DNA of 64,000 bases. Origin: Streptomyces zhihengii (GTDB lineage: Bacteria > Actinomycetota > Actinomycetes > Streptomycetales > Streptomycetaceae). Within the stretch, counting starts at the first letter, position 1; each line of letters begins with the position of its first letter. Below, one piece after another: positions 35,424 to 44,671 of the stretch. The DNA lies in assembly GCF_016919245.1 (NCBI RefSeq), contig NZ_JAFEJA010000002.1, positions 374,501-438,500 of the forward strand, in the 5' to 3' direction. Made by a program: the position numbers and the translations under genes. The notes beneath the pieces are model-generated. The model was not told where the DNA came from. It did not search any database and worked only from the letters and a program-made list of their open reading frames with translations.

Positions 35424-35786
35424 CCCGGACCGGGTGCGAACCGCCCGGGGACGGGACCGGGCGCGTACCGCCCCGCAGCGTCCCGCCCGCGAACGCGAAC
35501 GAGCAGGCCAGGAGCGCCCGGCGGCACCGCGCCCGGACCGTGGCTCGGGCCCGGCGCGTGCCCGCCGCCCCCGCAGCGCGGCCCGAACTGACCCCAAATA
35601 CGCTCCCTCGTAGCAGAGTTCACCGTTTTGAGCGACAGATCCGCAGATATCTCGCCGGATCGGTTCCCCGTTTCCACGACAGATGGCAGGCTGGCGGCGA
35701 AGCACAGTCCGGGGCCGTCCTCGTGCGTCGCCGCGTTCGTCCGCCGTGCGCCGCGATCCGGCCCGGTGGGAAGGGGCAGCGCCGTC
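35424..35786. other. Gap between bioF and the RsbW-like gene
   Basis: No gene is supported. The right half is AT-richer and may hold the promoter of the next gene (candidate TACGCT and TAGCAG boxes near 35598-35615). An in-frame TTG at 35628 could extend the next protein by 53 residues, but those residues do not resemble the family. Confidence 0.5.
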
Positions 35787-36224
35787 ATGGCAGACCGTCA
35801 GGAAGCATCCGTCACCCTGCCGAGCGACGCGGCCTCCGTGTCGTCCGCCCGCAGATTCGCGACCGATGCCGTCGTCTCCTGGGGGCTGCCCGACGACAGC
35901 GACACCACGGACACCGTGCGGCTGATCGTCTCCGAACTGGCCACCAACGCGGTGCAGCACACCTTCGGGCTGTCGCCGACCTTCCGGCTGGACCTCGCCC
36001 TGGAGCGGGACGAGATCCTGCGCGTCGGCGTCACGGACAGCCACCCGCGCTGGCCGCGCCGGCTGCCGGCCGCGGTCCGCCAGGACAACGGCCGGGGCAT
36101 GGACATCGTCCGCGCCCTCACCACGCAGCACGGCGGCCGGTTCAGCGTCACCGCGACCGAGGAGGGCGGCAAGACGGTGTGGATCACCCTGCCCTGGTCG
36201 GCCGTGAGCGGCGTGCCCCTGTGA
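35787..36224 (+). CDS. RsbW-like anti-sigma ATPase (HATPase_c domain protein)
   Basis: 145 residues forming a bare HATPase_c domain: ARRFATDAVVSWGL, the N box ELATNAVQHT, DSHPRWP and the G1-type box DNGRGMDIV, ending in GKTVWITLPW. Dozens of such proteins exist in Streptomyces; some are anti-sigma factor kinases, many have no known partner. I prefer ATG 35787 with GGAAGGGG upstream. No anti-anti-sigma or sigma gene is adjacent. Confidence 0.78.
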   Translation: MADRQEASVTLPSDAASVSSARRFATDAVVSWGLPDDSDTTDTVRLIVSELATNAVQHTFGLSPTFRLDLALERDEILRVGVTDSHPRWPRRLPAAVRQDNGRGMDIVRALTTQHGGRFSVTATEEGGKTVWITLPWSAVSGVPL

Positions 36225-36350
36225 CGGCGCCGGCCGCGCCGCCGCACGCGGGAGGGTGACGGCCCCCGGCCGCGCCGCCGCACACGGGCGGAGGGCAGCG
36301 GCCGTCGGTGCCGTCGGTGCCGTGAGCGCCGTCAGTGCCGCGAGTGCCGC
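36222..36350. repeat. Short direct repeats behind the RsbW-like gene
   Basis: A block of about 35 bp (core GGCCGCGCCGCCGCAC) is repeated twice, followed by four units of GTGCCGTCG/GTGCCGCGA type. Noncoding. Confidence 0.5.
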
Positions 36351-36368
36351 ACCCGGGCCGGGCCGGCG

Positions 36369-36845
36369 TCAGCGCACGCGTCCGTAGGAGACCCGCTTCG
36401 ACCAGATCTTGGCCAGCCGCACCACGTCGCCTGTCTTCGGGGAGTGCCAGATCCGGCCGCTGCCCGCGTAGATGCCCACGTGGTAGACCGACCCGCCGGA
36501 ATGGAAGAACACCAGGTCTCCGCGCAGTCTCTGGGAGGCTGCGACATGACGCGTGCGGTTGTACTGCTGCTGCGCGGTGCGTGGCAGCTTCTTCCCCGCC
36601 CGTTTGTACGAGTAGAGGGTCAGACCTGAGCAGTCGAAACGGTGGGGCCCGGTGGCGCCGTAGCGGTACGGCGCGCCCTTCTTCGACTTCGCCACCTCGA
36701 GTGCCTTGCTCGCGTGGCTGGTCATCGCGTGGGCCTCGGGGGCGGCGCCCGGAGCGAGGAGTGTGCCGCCGACCGCCGCGATGGTGAGCGCCGAGACGAG
36801 GCCGGTGCGGGACAGGAGGGACGGAGTGTGCAACTGCGCGGACAT
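36369..36845 (-). CDS. Secreted NlpC/P60 cell-wall hydrolase under c-di-AMP riboswitch control
   Basis: 158-residue precursor. A signal peptide (about 1-40: LVSALTIAAVGGTLLAPGA ... AHAM) leads to one NlpC/P60 domain with catalytic cysteine in RFDCSGLT and histidine in VYHVGIYAG. Such endopeptidases cut stem peptides in peptidoglycan. ATG 36845 has GAAGGG 6 nt upstream. The gene directly follows a ydaO-type riboswitch, whose known targets in actinobacteria include rpf and NlpC/P60 wall hydrolases, so wall cleavage is tied to c-di-AMP level. Ends close to the RsbW-like gene (convergent). Confidence 0.88.
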   Translation of the reverse strand: MSAQLHTPSLLSRTGLVSALTIAAVGGTLLAPGAAPEAHAMTSHASKALEVAKSKKGAPYRYGATGPHRFDCSGLTLYSYKRAGKKLPRTAQQQYNRTRHVAASQRLRGDLVFFHSGGSVYHVGIYAGSGRIWHSPKTGDVVRLAKIWSKRVSYGRVR

Positions 36846-36863
36846 GCGCAACCCTTCGTCATA

Positions 36864-37025
36864 CCGCCTGTGAAGAGTGACCTGTCGGGTTCGGACCGGC
36901 GAAGACGCCCGGCCGCCGAAGCGGCTTCACCCCGAGGGACGGTCCGGATCACCGGATCGCCCCGTACTGCTGGGCCCTCCACTCCTGCCGATGCACTTCT
37001 GTCGACCAGACATCCGGTACGGCGG
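36864..37025 (-). promoter_or_regulatory. ydaO-yuaA type c-di-AMP riboswitch
   Basis: Read on the minus strand, the conserved elements occur in order. P1 5' strand CCGCC is at 37025; GGCAGGAGTGGAGGGCCCA stands for the usual GGnAGnGCGGGGGACCCA. Then come GGGGTGAA, a GCCGC-TTCG-GCGGC hairpin, CCGAACCCGACAG, and ACAGGCGG closing P1 at 36864. In the family c-di-AMP binding turns expression off. P1 ends 18 nt before ATG and 6 nt before the ribosome binding site, so control at translation is possible. Confidence 0.82.
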
Positions 37026-37300
37026 CAGGACTCGGCGTCCGCCCGGACCGCCCCGCCGCGGTGGCGGGGGCTTGTCGTGCCACGGATCCTTGCCCACGCG
37101 TGTCCGATTTCCGAGCTGAAACGGCTTTTGTGAAGCCGATCACGACTGATCTGTTCGAGTGGCCAGGGGTGTTCGGGCCACGGAGGGCCGCTGGGGAATC
37201 ATGGTCGTACCAGCGACGAAGCGGGCTGATTCGTCCGAATCGGTGGTCCCGTCCCGCAAGTCCTGCGAGGGGTGACAACTTCGCCCCGGCTCCACCGAAC
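37026..37300. other. Long upstream region of the riboswitch gene
   Basis: About 275 bp without a gene, AT-richer than the surroundings, between the ClpP-like operon end and the riboswitch. It should hold the promoter of the NlpC gene; I cannot single out its boxes with confidence. Confidence 0.4.
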
Positions 37301-37322
37301 GGGGTAGCCGCGGTGTTACCCC
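37301..37322. terminator. Hairpin after the ClpP-like operon
   Basis: GGGGTA and TACCCC pair around a 10-base loop, 30-50 bp past the last stop codon of the minus-strand pair. Confidence 0.45.
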
Positions 37323-37351
37323 TTCGGCGGGTTTCGGCAGCCGATTGACCG

Positions 37352-37669
37352 TCAGCTCGTCGAAGGGGGCGGCAGCGTCACCCGGTTCGCGCGGCGTTCG
37401 CTGTCCAGGACCCGCAGCGCGCGGGCGAGCGTGCCGGCGTGCACCTCGCTCTCGCCGTGCAGATGCATCAGCGTCAGCGCGTCCCGCAGCGCCGTCGCCC
37501 GGCCGGGCAGCGCCTGGGCGGCGCGCAGTGCCCCGTAGGTGTGGGTCGCCCGGGTGGGGTTGATCCGGCCCAGCAGGTCGACCACTTCGAGGTAGCGGTC
37601 GACGAACTCCGCCTCGGCACGGGTCAGCGCGGGCAGTGGCGGGAGCTCCGGAGGCAGCACCCGGATCAC
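37352..37669 (-). CDS. Unknown 105-residue protein coupled to ClpP-like gene
   Basis: I recognise no family. The protein starts with a proline-rich segment ([20 protein letters not shown]), is then helical with several aromatic and histidine residues ([38 protein letters not shown]), and ends in a basic helix and a short Pro/Ser tail. No signal peptide or membrane segment. GTG 37669 overlaps the stop of the ClpP-like gene in GTGA, so the two proteins are made together, perhaps as partners or adaptor and subunit (inference). Confidence 0.65.
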   Translation of the reverse strand: MIRVLPPELPPLPALTRAEAEFVDRYLEVVDLLGRINPTRATHTYGALRAAQALPGRATALRDALTLMHLHGESEVHAGTLARALRVLDSERRANRVTLPPPSTS

Positions 37670-38295
37670 CGGCTCCGGGTGGCGGCGGCCCGGCGGCCGG
37701 CGACGACATGGTCGACGAGCCCGTACTCCACGGCCGAGGCGGCGTCGAAGATCTTGTCCCGCTCCAGGTCGGCGGCGACGCGGGCGGCGTCCTGGCCGGT
37801 GTGGCGCACGAGCATCGAGGCCATCTGCTCCCGCAGGCGCAGCAGTTCCGCGGCGTGGATCTCCAGGTCGGACGGCTGTCCGCGCAGCGGCTCGTCGGCG
37901 GCGGGCTGCCGGACGGTGATCCGCGCGCCGGGCAGGGCCGACCGCTTGCCGGGCGCGCCGGCGGCGAGCAGGACGGCGGCGGTGGAGCCGGCCTGGCCGA
38001 TGCAGGTGGTCGCGATGTCGCAGGTGATCACCTGGAGGGTGTCGTAGATGGCGGTCATGGCGCTGATGGGGCCGCCGGGGGAGTTGATGTACAGGCAGAT
38101 GTCCTGGTCGGGGGCCGCGTATTCGAGGTGCAGCAGCTGCGCGACGACGTCGTTGGCGGCGGTGTCGTCGACGGGGGTGCCCAGCATGACGATCCGCTCG
38201 TCGAGCAGCTTGGAGTACGGATCGAGGGTGCGGGTCCCGGTGCCGGTGCGCTCGGTGAACTCCGGCAGGACGTAGCGGGCGGCGGGGCGGTGCAT
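37666..38295 (-). CDS. ClpP-like protease subunit with altered catalytic triad
   Basis: 209 residues with the ClpP fold: [50 protein letters not shown] and [18 protein letters not shown]. In ClpP the triad is Ser-His-Asp. Ser104 and Asp180 are present, but the histidine of the MIHQP motif is arginine (ITVRQP, R129), exactly 25 residues after the serine as in E. coli ClpP (S97, H122). GQAGST also replaces GQAASM. So it is likely inactive or altered and may act with other ClpP rings. ATG 38295 has AAGAGG upstream. Divergent from a Phd-like gene. Confidence 0.85.
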   Translation of the reverse strand: MHRPAARYVLPEFTERTGTGTRTLDPYSKLLDERIVMLGTPVDDTAANDVVAQLLHLEYAAPDQDICLYINSPGGPISAMTAIYDTLQVITCDIATTCIGQAGSTAAVLLAAGAPGKRSALPGARITVRQPAADEPLRGQPSDLEIHAAELLRLREQMASMLVRHTGQDAARVAADLERDKIFDAASAVEYGLVDHVVAGRRAAATRSR

Positions 38296-38331
38296 GGCAT
38301 ACCTCTTCCGTGGGCCGGGGGATGCAGCCTT

Positions 38332-38368
38332 CTGTAAAAAATGTACAGGACGTACAGGCCGTTATGAT
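38332..38368. promoter_or_regulatory. Shared operator/promoter of ClpP-like operon and Phd-like gene
   Basis: Three half-sites lie in this 80-bp divergent gap: CTGTA-N7-TACAG (38332-38348) and TGTAC-N5-GTACA (38342-38356), sharing the middle half. TATGAT (38363-38368) is the -10 of the Phd-like gene, ending 7 nt before its ATG. Phd-type antitoxins repress their own operons through such sites. Confidence 0.6.
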
Positions 38369-38375
38369 GGGGAGC

Positions 38376-38660
38376 ATGGCCTACGAGATTCCGGTGACGC
38401 AAGCCCGCGCAGAGCTCGCCGAACTGATCAACCGCGTCGTCTACGGCGGGGAGCGTGTCGTCGTCACCCGCCACGGCAAGCCCCTCGTGGCGCTGGTGTC
38501 CGCCGCTGACCTGGAACGACTCGAGGCCATGCGGCAGGCGGACGAGGAGCAGGTGATCAGCTCGGTCTCCTCCTACGGGTCCGCCGCGTCCGCCGGGGGC
38601 GAACGCGGACGCTTCGGCCTCGCCGCCGAACACCGCCCCCCGGACGACCGCCGCGCCTGA
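38376..38660 (+). CDS. Phd/YefM-like antitoxin, no toxin adjacent
   Basis: 94 residues. YEIPVTQARAELAELINRVVYGGERVVVTRHGKPLVALVSAADLERLEAM is a complete Phd/YefM DNA-binding domain; the C-terminal 40 residues are flexible and acidic, the usual toxin-binding part. No toxin gene follows: downstream there is a hairpin and a converging gene. It is divergent from the ClpP-like operon and probably represses it. ATG 38376 is 7 nt behind TATGAT. Confidence 0.82.
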   Translation: MAYEIPVTQARAELAELINRVVYGGERVVVTRHGKPLVALVSAADLERLEAMRQADEEQVISSVSSYGSAASAGGERGRFGLAAEHRPPDDRRA

Positions 38661-38842
38661 CCCCGCCCGGGCGGCCGCCGCCCGGGCCCCGCACTCGCCC
38701 GGCCCGCCGCGCGGGCGCGCCCCCGTGCCGCCCTGCGCGCGAACGGCCCTCGCGTGGCGAAGGCCGGGACGGCCACGCCCGGGCCCGTGCGTGCCCCGCC
38801 CCGGACACCCCCGCGCCCCCGCGGGGCCCCCGTACGGCGAAA

Positions 38843-38880
38843 GGCCGCGTACCCCCTCCGCTACAGGGGGGTACGCGGCC
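38843..38880. terminator. 14-bp perfect hairpin
   Basis: GGCCGCGTACCCCC, ten-base loop, GGGGGTACGCGGCC. Placed between the Phd-like gene and the converging membrane protein gene. Confidence 0.8.
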
Positions 38881-38898
38881 GTCAGAGGTACCGGAGGG

Positions 38899-39903
38899 CT
38901 ATGCCGCCGGTGCGGACGCCGGTGCCGGGGCCGGGTGTTCCGGCTGCGGCGGGGTCGTCCCGGTGCGGGCGCGGAGGCGGGCGCCCGCCAGGACCGCGGT
39001 GAACCCCAGCACCACCCAGAGCGTCAGGGTCAGGGCTGCGCCGCCCGACGCCCGGCCGTCGAAGTAGGCGACCGAGCGCAGCAGCGAGGTCCCCGCGCCC
39101 GGCGGCAGCAGCTGGCCGAGGGCGCCCGCCGGCTCGGGGAGCAGCTCCGGTGCGCTCGTCGCGGCCGAGAACGGGTTGCCGATCAGCACCATGAGCAGGG
39201 CGCCGAGGCCCACGCCCGGGGTCCCGAGCAGTGCGGCGAGGCCCGCCACCGCCGAGCCGACGGCGAGCACGGTCAGGCCCAGCGCGCCCGCCTCCGCCCA
39301 CCAGTCGCCGTCCAGCACCCCGAGCCAGCTGTGGGCCAGCGCGGTCGCGGTGAGCCCGACCAGTGCGGCGGCGCCCAGCAGGGTGACGGCGGCCCTCGCC
39401 CCGCGCAGCCCGCTCAGCGTGACCAGGGCGCCCGCCGCGACCCCGGCCAGGGCGATCGGCAGCACGCTCGCCGCGAGGGCGCTGCCCCGCGGGTCGCCCT
39501 CGGGCAGCGAGACGACCTCCGTGACCCGTACCGGGGCGTCCGCGGGCGCTCCCGCGGTCACCGCCTCCCGGAGGAGCTGGGCGACCACGGGGCTCGCGGC
39601 CGGGGCGACGAGCAGCTCGGTGCCCTGGGCGCCGACGACCACGGCTCCGTATACGACCCGGTCCTCGATCGCGTCCCGCGCGGCGGCCCCGTCGTCGAAG
39701 CGGTGCACGTCGAAGGCGCCGGCGTGGCGGGTCAGGCCGTCCTCGACGGCGGCCGCCGCGGCGGCCGGGCCGGCGACGCCGACCGGCAGGTCCCGGGGCG
39801 CGGTGCGCGCCGCCGGCCAGGCGAACGCCCACAGGGCCAGGGCCACCACCACCGGTATCAGGACCATCACCGCGATCATGCGGCGTGCCGGTGCAGGGGA
39901 CAT
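38899..39903 (-). CDS. ABC-2/YhgE-like membrane protein
   Basis: 334 residues with one N-terminal membrane helix (MIAVMVLIPVVVALALWAFAWPA), an extracytoplasmic domain (about 40-150, with LPVGVAGP and VVYGAVVVGAQGTEL) and about five C-terminal helices. This layout is that of ABC-2/Pip-YhgE type permeases, often linked with export or phage-receptor proteins, but no ATPase gene is next to it. It is divergent from a TetR repressor, 140 bp apart, with repeated CGTTCGTTTTA sites between, so it is probably that regulator's target and an efflux-related protein. Confidence 0.7.
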   Translation of the reverse strand: MSPAPARRMIAVMVLIPVVVALALWAFAWPAARTAPRDLPVGVAGPAAAAAAVEDGLTRHAGAFDVHRFDDGAAARDAIEDRVVYGAVVVGAQGTELLVAPAASPVVAQLLREAVTAGAPADAPVRVTEVVSLPEGDPRGSALAASVLPIALAGVAAGALVTLSGLRGARAAVTLLGAAALVGLTATALAHSWLGVLDGDWWAEAGALGLTVLAVGSAVAGLAALLGTPGVGLGALLMVLIGNPFSAATSAPELLPEPAGALGQLLPPGAGTSLLRSVAYFDGRASGGAALTLTLWVVLGFTAVLAGARLRARTGTTPPQPEHPAPAPASAPAA

Positions 39904-39965
39904 GAGGAACTCCAGTTCAGAGGGGTGGTGCGGGGGAGCGGGGGGTGGGCGGTAAAGAGAAGGAT

Positions 39966-40033
39966 CGTTCGTTTTACCGTGTCGCCACTGTCCTCCCGGG
40001 GGCGTGCCTTGTCAAGAATGAACGTTCGTTTTA
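39966..40033. promoter_or_regulatory. Two TetR-type operator candidates
   Basis: CGTTCGTTTTA occurs at 39966-39976 and 40023-40033, 57 bp apart; the second is part of GAACGTTC (40020-40027). Both lie in the divergent gap of the membrane protein and TetR genes. Confidence 0.6.
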
Positions 40034-40043
40034 AGTTGGGGGC

Positions 40044-40664
40044 ATGGCTCGTGTATCCCAGGCGCACCTCGACGCCCGGCGCCGGCAGATCGTCGACGCC
40101 GCCGCCCGCTGCTTCGCCCGCAACGGCTTCCACGCCACGTCGATGCAGGACATCCTGCGGGAGTCCGAGCTGTCGGCCGGCGCCGTCTACCGCTACTTCC
40201 CGAGCAAGGAGGAGCTGGTCGAGTCCATCGCCGTCGAGGCGTTCACCGGGATCCGGGCCGCCTTCGAGGACGCGGCCCGCACCACGCCGCCGCCCACCCC
40301 GGACGTCCTCATCGGCCGGGTCATGCGCCGCATGCTGGTGGACGAGGTGCCGGGCGGCGACCGGCAGGCGTTCGCCCGGCTGGTCGTCCAGGTGTGGACG
40401 GAGACGCTGCGCAACGAGCGTCTGGCCGCCGCGCTCGGCGAGGGCTACGCCAGCATGCGCGTGGCCTGGGCCACGCTCGTGCACGCCTACCGCGACGCCG
40501 GTCTGATGGAGTCCCAGGTGGACGCCGACCACGTGGCCCGCACGCTGATCGCCACCGCCCAGGGCTTCATCGCGCAGCAGGCGCTCTTCGGGGACGTGCG
40601 GGTGGAGATCCTGGAGGACGGGCTGCGCGGACTGATGTCGATGCGGAATTCCAAGATCAGTTAA
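40044..40664 (+). CDS. TetR family transcriptional regulator
   Basis: 206 residues: N-terminal HTH (RRRQIVDAAARCFARNGFHATSMQDILRESELSAGAVYRYFPSKEELV, about 12-60) and a C-terminal helical ligand domain of the TetR_C_6 type. It probably represses itself and the divergent membrane protein through the CGTTCG repeats. ATG 40044 lies behind AAGTTGGGGG. Its ligand is unknown. It ends 135 bp before the urease operon on the same strand. Confidence 0.88.
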   Translation: MARVSQAHLDARRRQIVDAAARCFARNGFHATSMQDILRESELSAGAVYRYFPSKEELVESIAVEAFTGIRAAFEDAARTTPPPTPDVLIGRVMRRMLVDEVPGGDRQAFARLVVQVWTETLRNERLAAALGEGYASMRVAWATLVHAYRDAGLMESQVDADHVARTLIATAQGFIAQQALFGDVRVEILEDGLRGLMSMRNSKIS

Positions 40665-40689
40665 CGCGCAGGAAAAACTTGCGTCCTAA

Positions 40690-40753
40690 CGTTCAACCCC
40701 TGGTCGAGAGATGACCGTGTCCCGGTCAACAAAACGTTGAACGGGGCTAGGGT
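40690..40753 (+). promoter_or_regulatory. Urease promoter with nested dyads
   Basis: CGTTCAAC (40690-40697) and GTTGAACG (40736-40743) form an outer inverted repeat; TGACCG-TGTCC-CGGTCA (40712-40728) lies inside. TAGGGT (40748-40753) is the likely -10 box, about 47 nt before the ureA start. The inner dyad covers the -35 zone. Nitrogen (GlnR) or nickel control of urease is known in Streptomyces, but I cannot assign these dyads to a factor. Confidence 0.5.
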
Positions 40754-40799
40754 CCAGATGCTCCGGACGCCCGGGGCCGGACGACGATGAGGTGGACGC

Positions 40800-41102
<303 letters not shown>

Positions 41103-41113
41103 GGGCGGCGCCG

Positions 41114-41425
41114 ATGATCCCCGGAGAGTTCCTCCTCGCCCCCGAGCCCGTCGTCCTCAACGAGGGCCGCGCGGTCACCCGCGTCACCGTGGTCAACACC
41201 GCCGACCGGCCCGTCCAGGTCGGCTCCCACTACCACTTCGCCGAGGCCAACCCCGGTCTCGACTTCGACCGGGCCGCCGCCCGCGGCAAGCGGCTCGCCG
41301 TCGCCGCAGGCACCGCCGTCCGCTTCGAGCCCGGCGTCCCCGTCGACGTCGAGCTCGTCCCCCTGGCCGGCCGGCGGATCGTCCCCGGCCTGCGCGGCGA
41401 GACCGGAGGCGCGCTCGATGACTGA
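41114..41425 (+). CDS. ureB: Urease beta subunit
   Basis: 103 residues: [57 protein letters not shown] and a final GLRGE, all typical of UreB. Separate beta and gamma subunits are the usual form in bacteria outside Helicobacter. Its end overlaps the ureC start by 8 bp. Confidence 0.96.
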   Translation: MIPGEFLLAPEPVVLNEGRAVTRVTVVNTADRPVQVGSHYHFAEANPGLDFDRAAARGKRLAVAAGTAVRFEPGVPVDVELVPLAGRRIVPGLRGETGGALDD

Positions 41426-43139
41426 GATCTCCCGTGCCGTCTACGCGGACCTGTTCGGGCCCACCACGGGCGACCGGATCCGTCTCGCCGACACCGATCT
41501 GCTCGTCGAGATCGAGGAGGACCTCTCCGGCGGCCCCGGACGCGCGGGCGACGAGGCCGTGTTCGGCGGCGGCAAGGTGATCCGCGAGTCCATGGGCCAG
41601 TCCCGGGCGACGCGGGCCGACGGCGCGCCGGACACGGTGATCACCGGAGCGGTGATCCTGGACCACTGGGGCATCGTCAAGGCCGACATCGGCATCCGCG
41701 ACGGACGGATCACCGGTATCGGCAAGGCCGGCAACCCGGACACCATGGACGGCGTCCACCCCGACCTCGTCATCGGCCCGGAGACGGAGATCATCGCCGG
41801 GAACGGGCGGATCGTCACCGCCGGAGCCGTCGACGCCCACATCCACTTCATCTCGCCCACCGTCGTCGAGCAGGCGCTGGCCACCGGCGTCACCACCCTC
41901 GTCGGCGGCGGCACCGGACCGGCCGAGGGCACCAAGGCGACGACGGTGACCCCCGGCTCCTGGCACCTCGCCCGGATGTTCGAGGCCCTGGACACCTACC
42001 CCGTCAACATCGGCCTGCTCGGCAAGGGCAACACCATGTCGCGCGAGGCCATGCACGCCCAACTGCGCGGCGGAGCACTCGGGTTCAAGATCCACGAGGA
42101 CTGGGGCGCCACCCCCGCCGTCATCGACGCCTGCCTCGGCGTCTGCGACGAGACCGGGGTGCAGCTCGCCATCCACACCGACACGCTGAACGAGGCGGGC
42201 TTCGTCGGCGACACCCTCGCCGCCATCGCCGGCCGGACCATCCACGCCTACCACACCGAGGGCGCGGGCGGCGGGCACGCTCCCGACATCATCACCGTCG
42301 TCGCCGAGCCCTACGTGCTGCCCAGTTCGACCAACCCGACCCGGCCGCACACCGTGAACACCGTCGAGGAGCACCTCGACATGCTGATGGTCTGCCACCA
42401 CCTCAACCCGGCCGTCCCCGAGGACCTCGCGTTCGCCGAGTCCCGGATCCGGCCGTCCACCATCGCGGCCGAGGACATCCTCCACGACCTCGGCGCCATC
42501 TCGATCATCTCCTCCGACTCCCAGGCCATGGGACGGGTCGGCGAGGTGGTCATGCGGACCTGGCAGACCGCCCATGTGATGAAGAGGCGCCGCGGCGCCC
42601 TCGCCGGGGACGGTCGCGCCGACAACCACCGCGCCCGTCGCTATGTCGCCAAATACACCATCAACCCGGCCGTCGCGCAGGGCCTCGACGGCGAGATCGG
42701 CTCCGTCGAGACCGGCAAGCTCGCCGATCTCGTGCTGTGGGAACCGGCGTTCTTCGGGGTGAAGCCCCAACTGGTGGTCAAGGGCGGCCAGATCGCCTAC
42801 GCGCAGATGGGCGACGCCAACGCGTCCATCCCCACCCCGCAGCCCGTGCTGCCCCGCCCGATGTTCGGCGCGCTGGGGCGGGCCGCGGCGCACGGATCCC
42901 TCAACTTCGTCTCGGGCGCGGCCGTCGAGGACGACCTGCCGGAGCGCCTGGGCGTGGGGAAGCGGTTCGTGCCGATCCGCAGCACCCGCCGGGTCACCAA
43001 GGCGGACATGCGGGAGAACGACGCCATGCCGCGGGTGGAGGTCGACGCCGACACCTTCACCGTCACCATCGACGGTGATCCGGTCGAGCCCGCCCCGGCC
43101 GCGGAACTGCCCATGGCCCAGCGGTACTTCCTCTTCTGA
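41418..43139 (+). CDS. ureC: Urease alpha (catalytic) subunit
   Basis: 573 residues, full length. It carries the dinuclear nickel site: DAHIHF histidines, the carbamylated lysine in GFKIHEDWG (K224), [21 protein letters not shown], and the flap histidines in MVCHHLNP. No substitutions in key residues are seen. ATG 41418 overlaps ureB. Activity needs the accessory genes that follow. Confidence 0.97.
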   Translation: MTEISRAVYADLFGPTTGDRIRLADTDLLVEIEEDLSGGPGRAGDEAVFGGGKVIRESMGQSRATRADGAPDTVITGAVILDHWGIVKADIGIRDGRITGIGKAGNPDTMDGVHPDLVIGPETEIIAGNGRIVTAGAVDAHIHFISPTVVEQALATGVTTLVGGGTGPAEGTKATTVTPGSWHLARMFEALDTYPVNIGLLGKGNTMSREAMHAQLRGGALGFKIHEDWGATPAVIDACLGVCDETGVQLAIHTDTLNEAGFVGDTLAAIAGRTIHAYHTEGAGGGHAPDIITVVAEPYVLPSSTNPTRPHTVNTVEEHLDMLMVCHHLNPAVPEDLAFAESRIRPSTIAAEDILHDLGAISIISSDSQAMGRVGEVVMRTWQTAHVMKRRRGALAGDGRADNHRARRYVAKYTINPAVAQGLDGEIGSVETGKLADLVLWEPAFFGVKPQLVVKGGQIAYAQMGDANASIPTPQPVLPRPMFGALGRAAAHGSLNFVSGAAVEDDLPERLGVGKRFVPIRSTRRVTKADMRENDAMPRVEVDADTFTVTIDGDPVEPAPAAELPMAQRYFLF

Positions 43140-43194
43140 TGCGCCCCGTCACCTCACACACCGACCGGGCCGGGCGCCCGGGGGAGGCCGTCCG

Positions 43195-43857
43195 GTGAGC
43201 CGTTCCGCCCTGCTCGTCCTCGCCGACGGCCGCTTCCCCGCCGGGGGCCACGCGCACTCCGGCGGCGTGGAGGCGGCCGTCCGGGCCGGCCGCGTCACCG
43301 GCCCGGCGGACCTGGCCGCGTTCTGCCGCGGACGGCTCCACACCACCGGCCTGACCTCCGCCGCGCTCGCCGCCTGCGCCGCGCTCGGCCACGACCCGGC
43401 GGCCCTGGACGCCGCCGCCGACGCCCGGACGCCCTCGGCCGCGCTGCGCACCGCCTCCCGCAGACTCGGCCGCCAGCTGATGCGCGCCGCCCGCACCGTC
43501 TGGCCCGACCCCGGGCTCGACGCGCTCGCCGCCGCGTTCCCCCGGGGGGCACACCAGCCCCTGGTGCTCGGCACGGCCGCCCGGGCCGCCGGGCTCGGCG
43601 CGGCGGACGCGGCCCACTGCGCCGTCTACGAGTCGGTCAGCGGCCCCGCCACGGCGGCGGTCCGGCTGCTGAGCCTCGACCCGTTCCGGGCGACCGCCGT
43701 CCTCGCCCGTCTCGCGGCCGAGATGGACGAGGTGGCCGCCGCGGCCCAGGACGCCGCGGCCGGGGGGCCGGCCGCCCTGCCGGCCGCGTCCGCCCCGCTG
43801 CTCGACATCACCGCCGAGGACCACGCGGCCTGGCCCGTACGCCTCTTCGCCTCCTGA
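43195..43857 (+). CDS. ureF: Urease accessory protein UreF
   Basis: 220 residues. UreF joins UreD and UreG in the complex that loads nickel and CO2 into the urease apoenzyme. Family marks are [24 protein letters not shown] at the N-terminus and [17 protein letters not shown], with a C-terminal acidic tail. GTG 43195 follows GGGGGAGG. UreE is absent here, as is common in Streptomyces. Confidence 0.92.
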   Translation: MSRSALLVLADGRFPAGGHAHSGGVEAAVRAGRVTGPADLAAFCRGRLHTTGLTSAALAACAALGHDPAALDAAADARTPSAALRTASRRLGRQLMRAARTVWPDPGLDALAAAFPRGAHQPLVLGTAARAAGLGAADAAHCAVYESVSGPATAAVRLLSLDPFRATAVLARLAAEMDEVAAAAQDAAAGGPAALPAASAPLLDITAEDHAAWPVRLFAS

Positions 43858-43984
43858 CCCCCGCCCGCGCACCCGGCAGGAGCGCGCCGGACGCACCCGC
43901 CCGTACCCGCCGGGACCCCGCACCGCCGCCCGCCGAACCGCTCACCCCACCCGCACCCCGTACCCCGCACCCGAGGAGCACGTC

Positions 43985-44662
<678 letters not shown>

Positions 44663-44671
44663 GCGCCCCGC

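Noticed and set aside
35628..35786. TTG 35628 as start of the RsbW-like protein
   Set aside because: The extra 53 residues are not like the family, and ATG 35787 has a GGAAGGGG site at proper distance.
36642..37133. Plus-strand frame opposite the NlpC gene and riboswitch
   Set aside because: The opposite strand has a signal peptide, catalytic motif and riboswitch in consistent order; the plus frame has no ribosome binding site and no recognisable domain.
41193..42893. Long minus-strand frame opposite ureC
   Set aside because: UreC is fully intact on the plus strand within an operon; the antisense frame is a composition effect.
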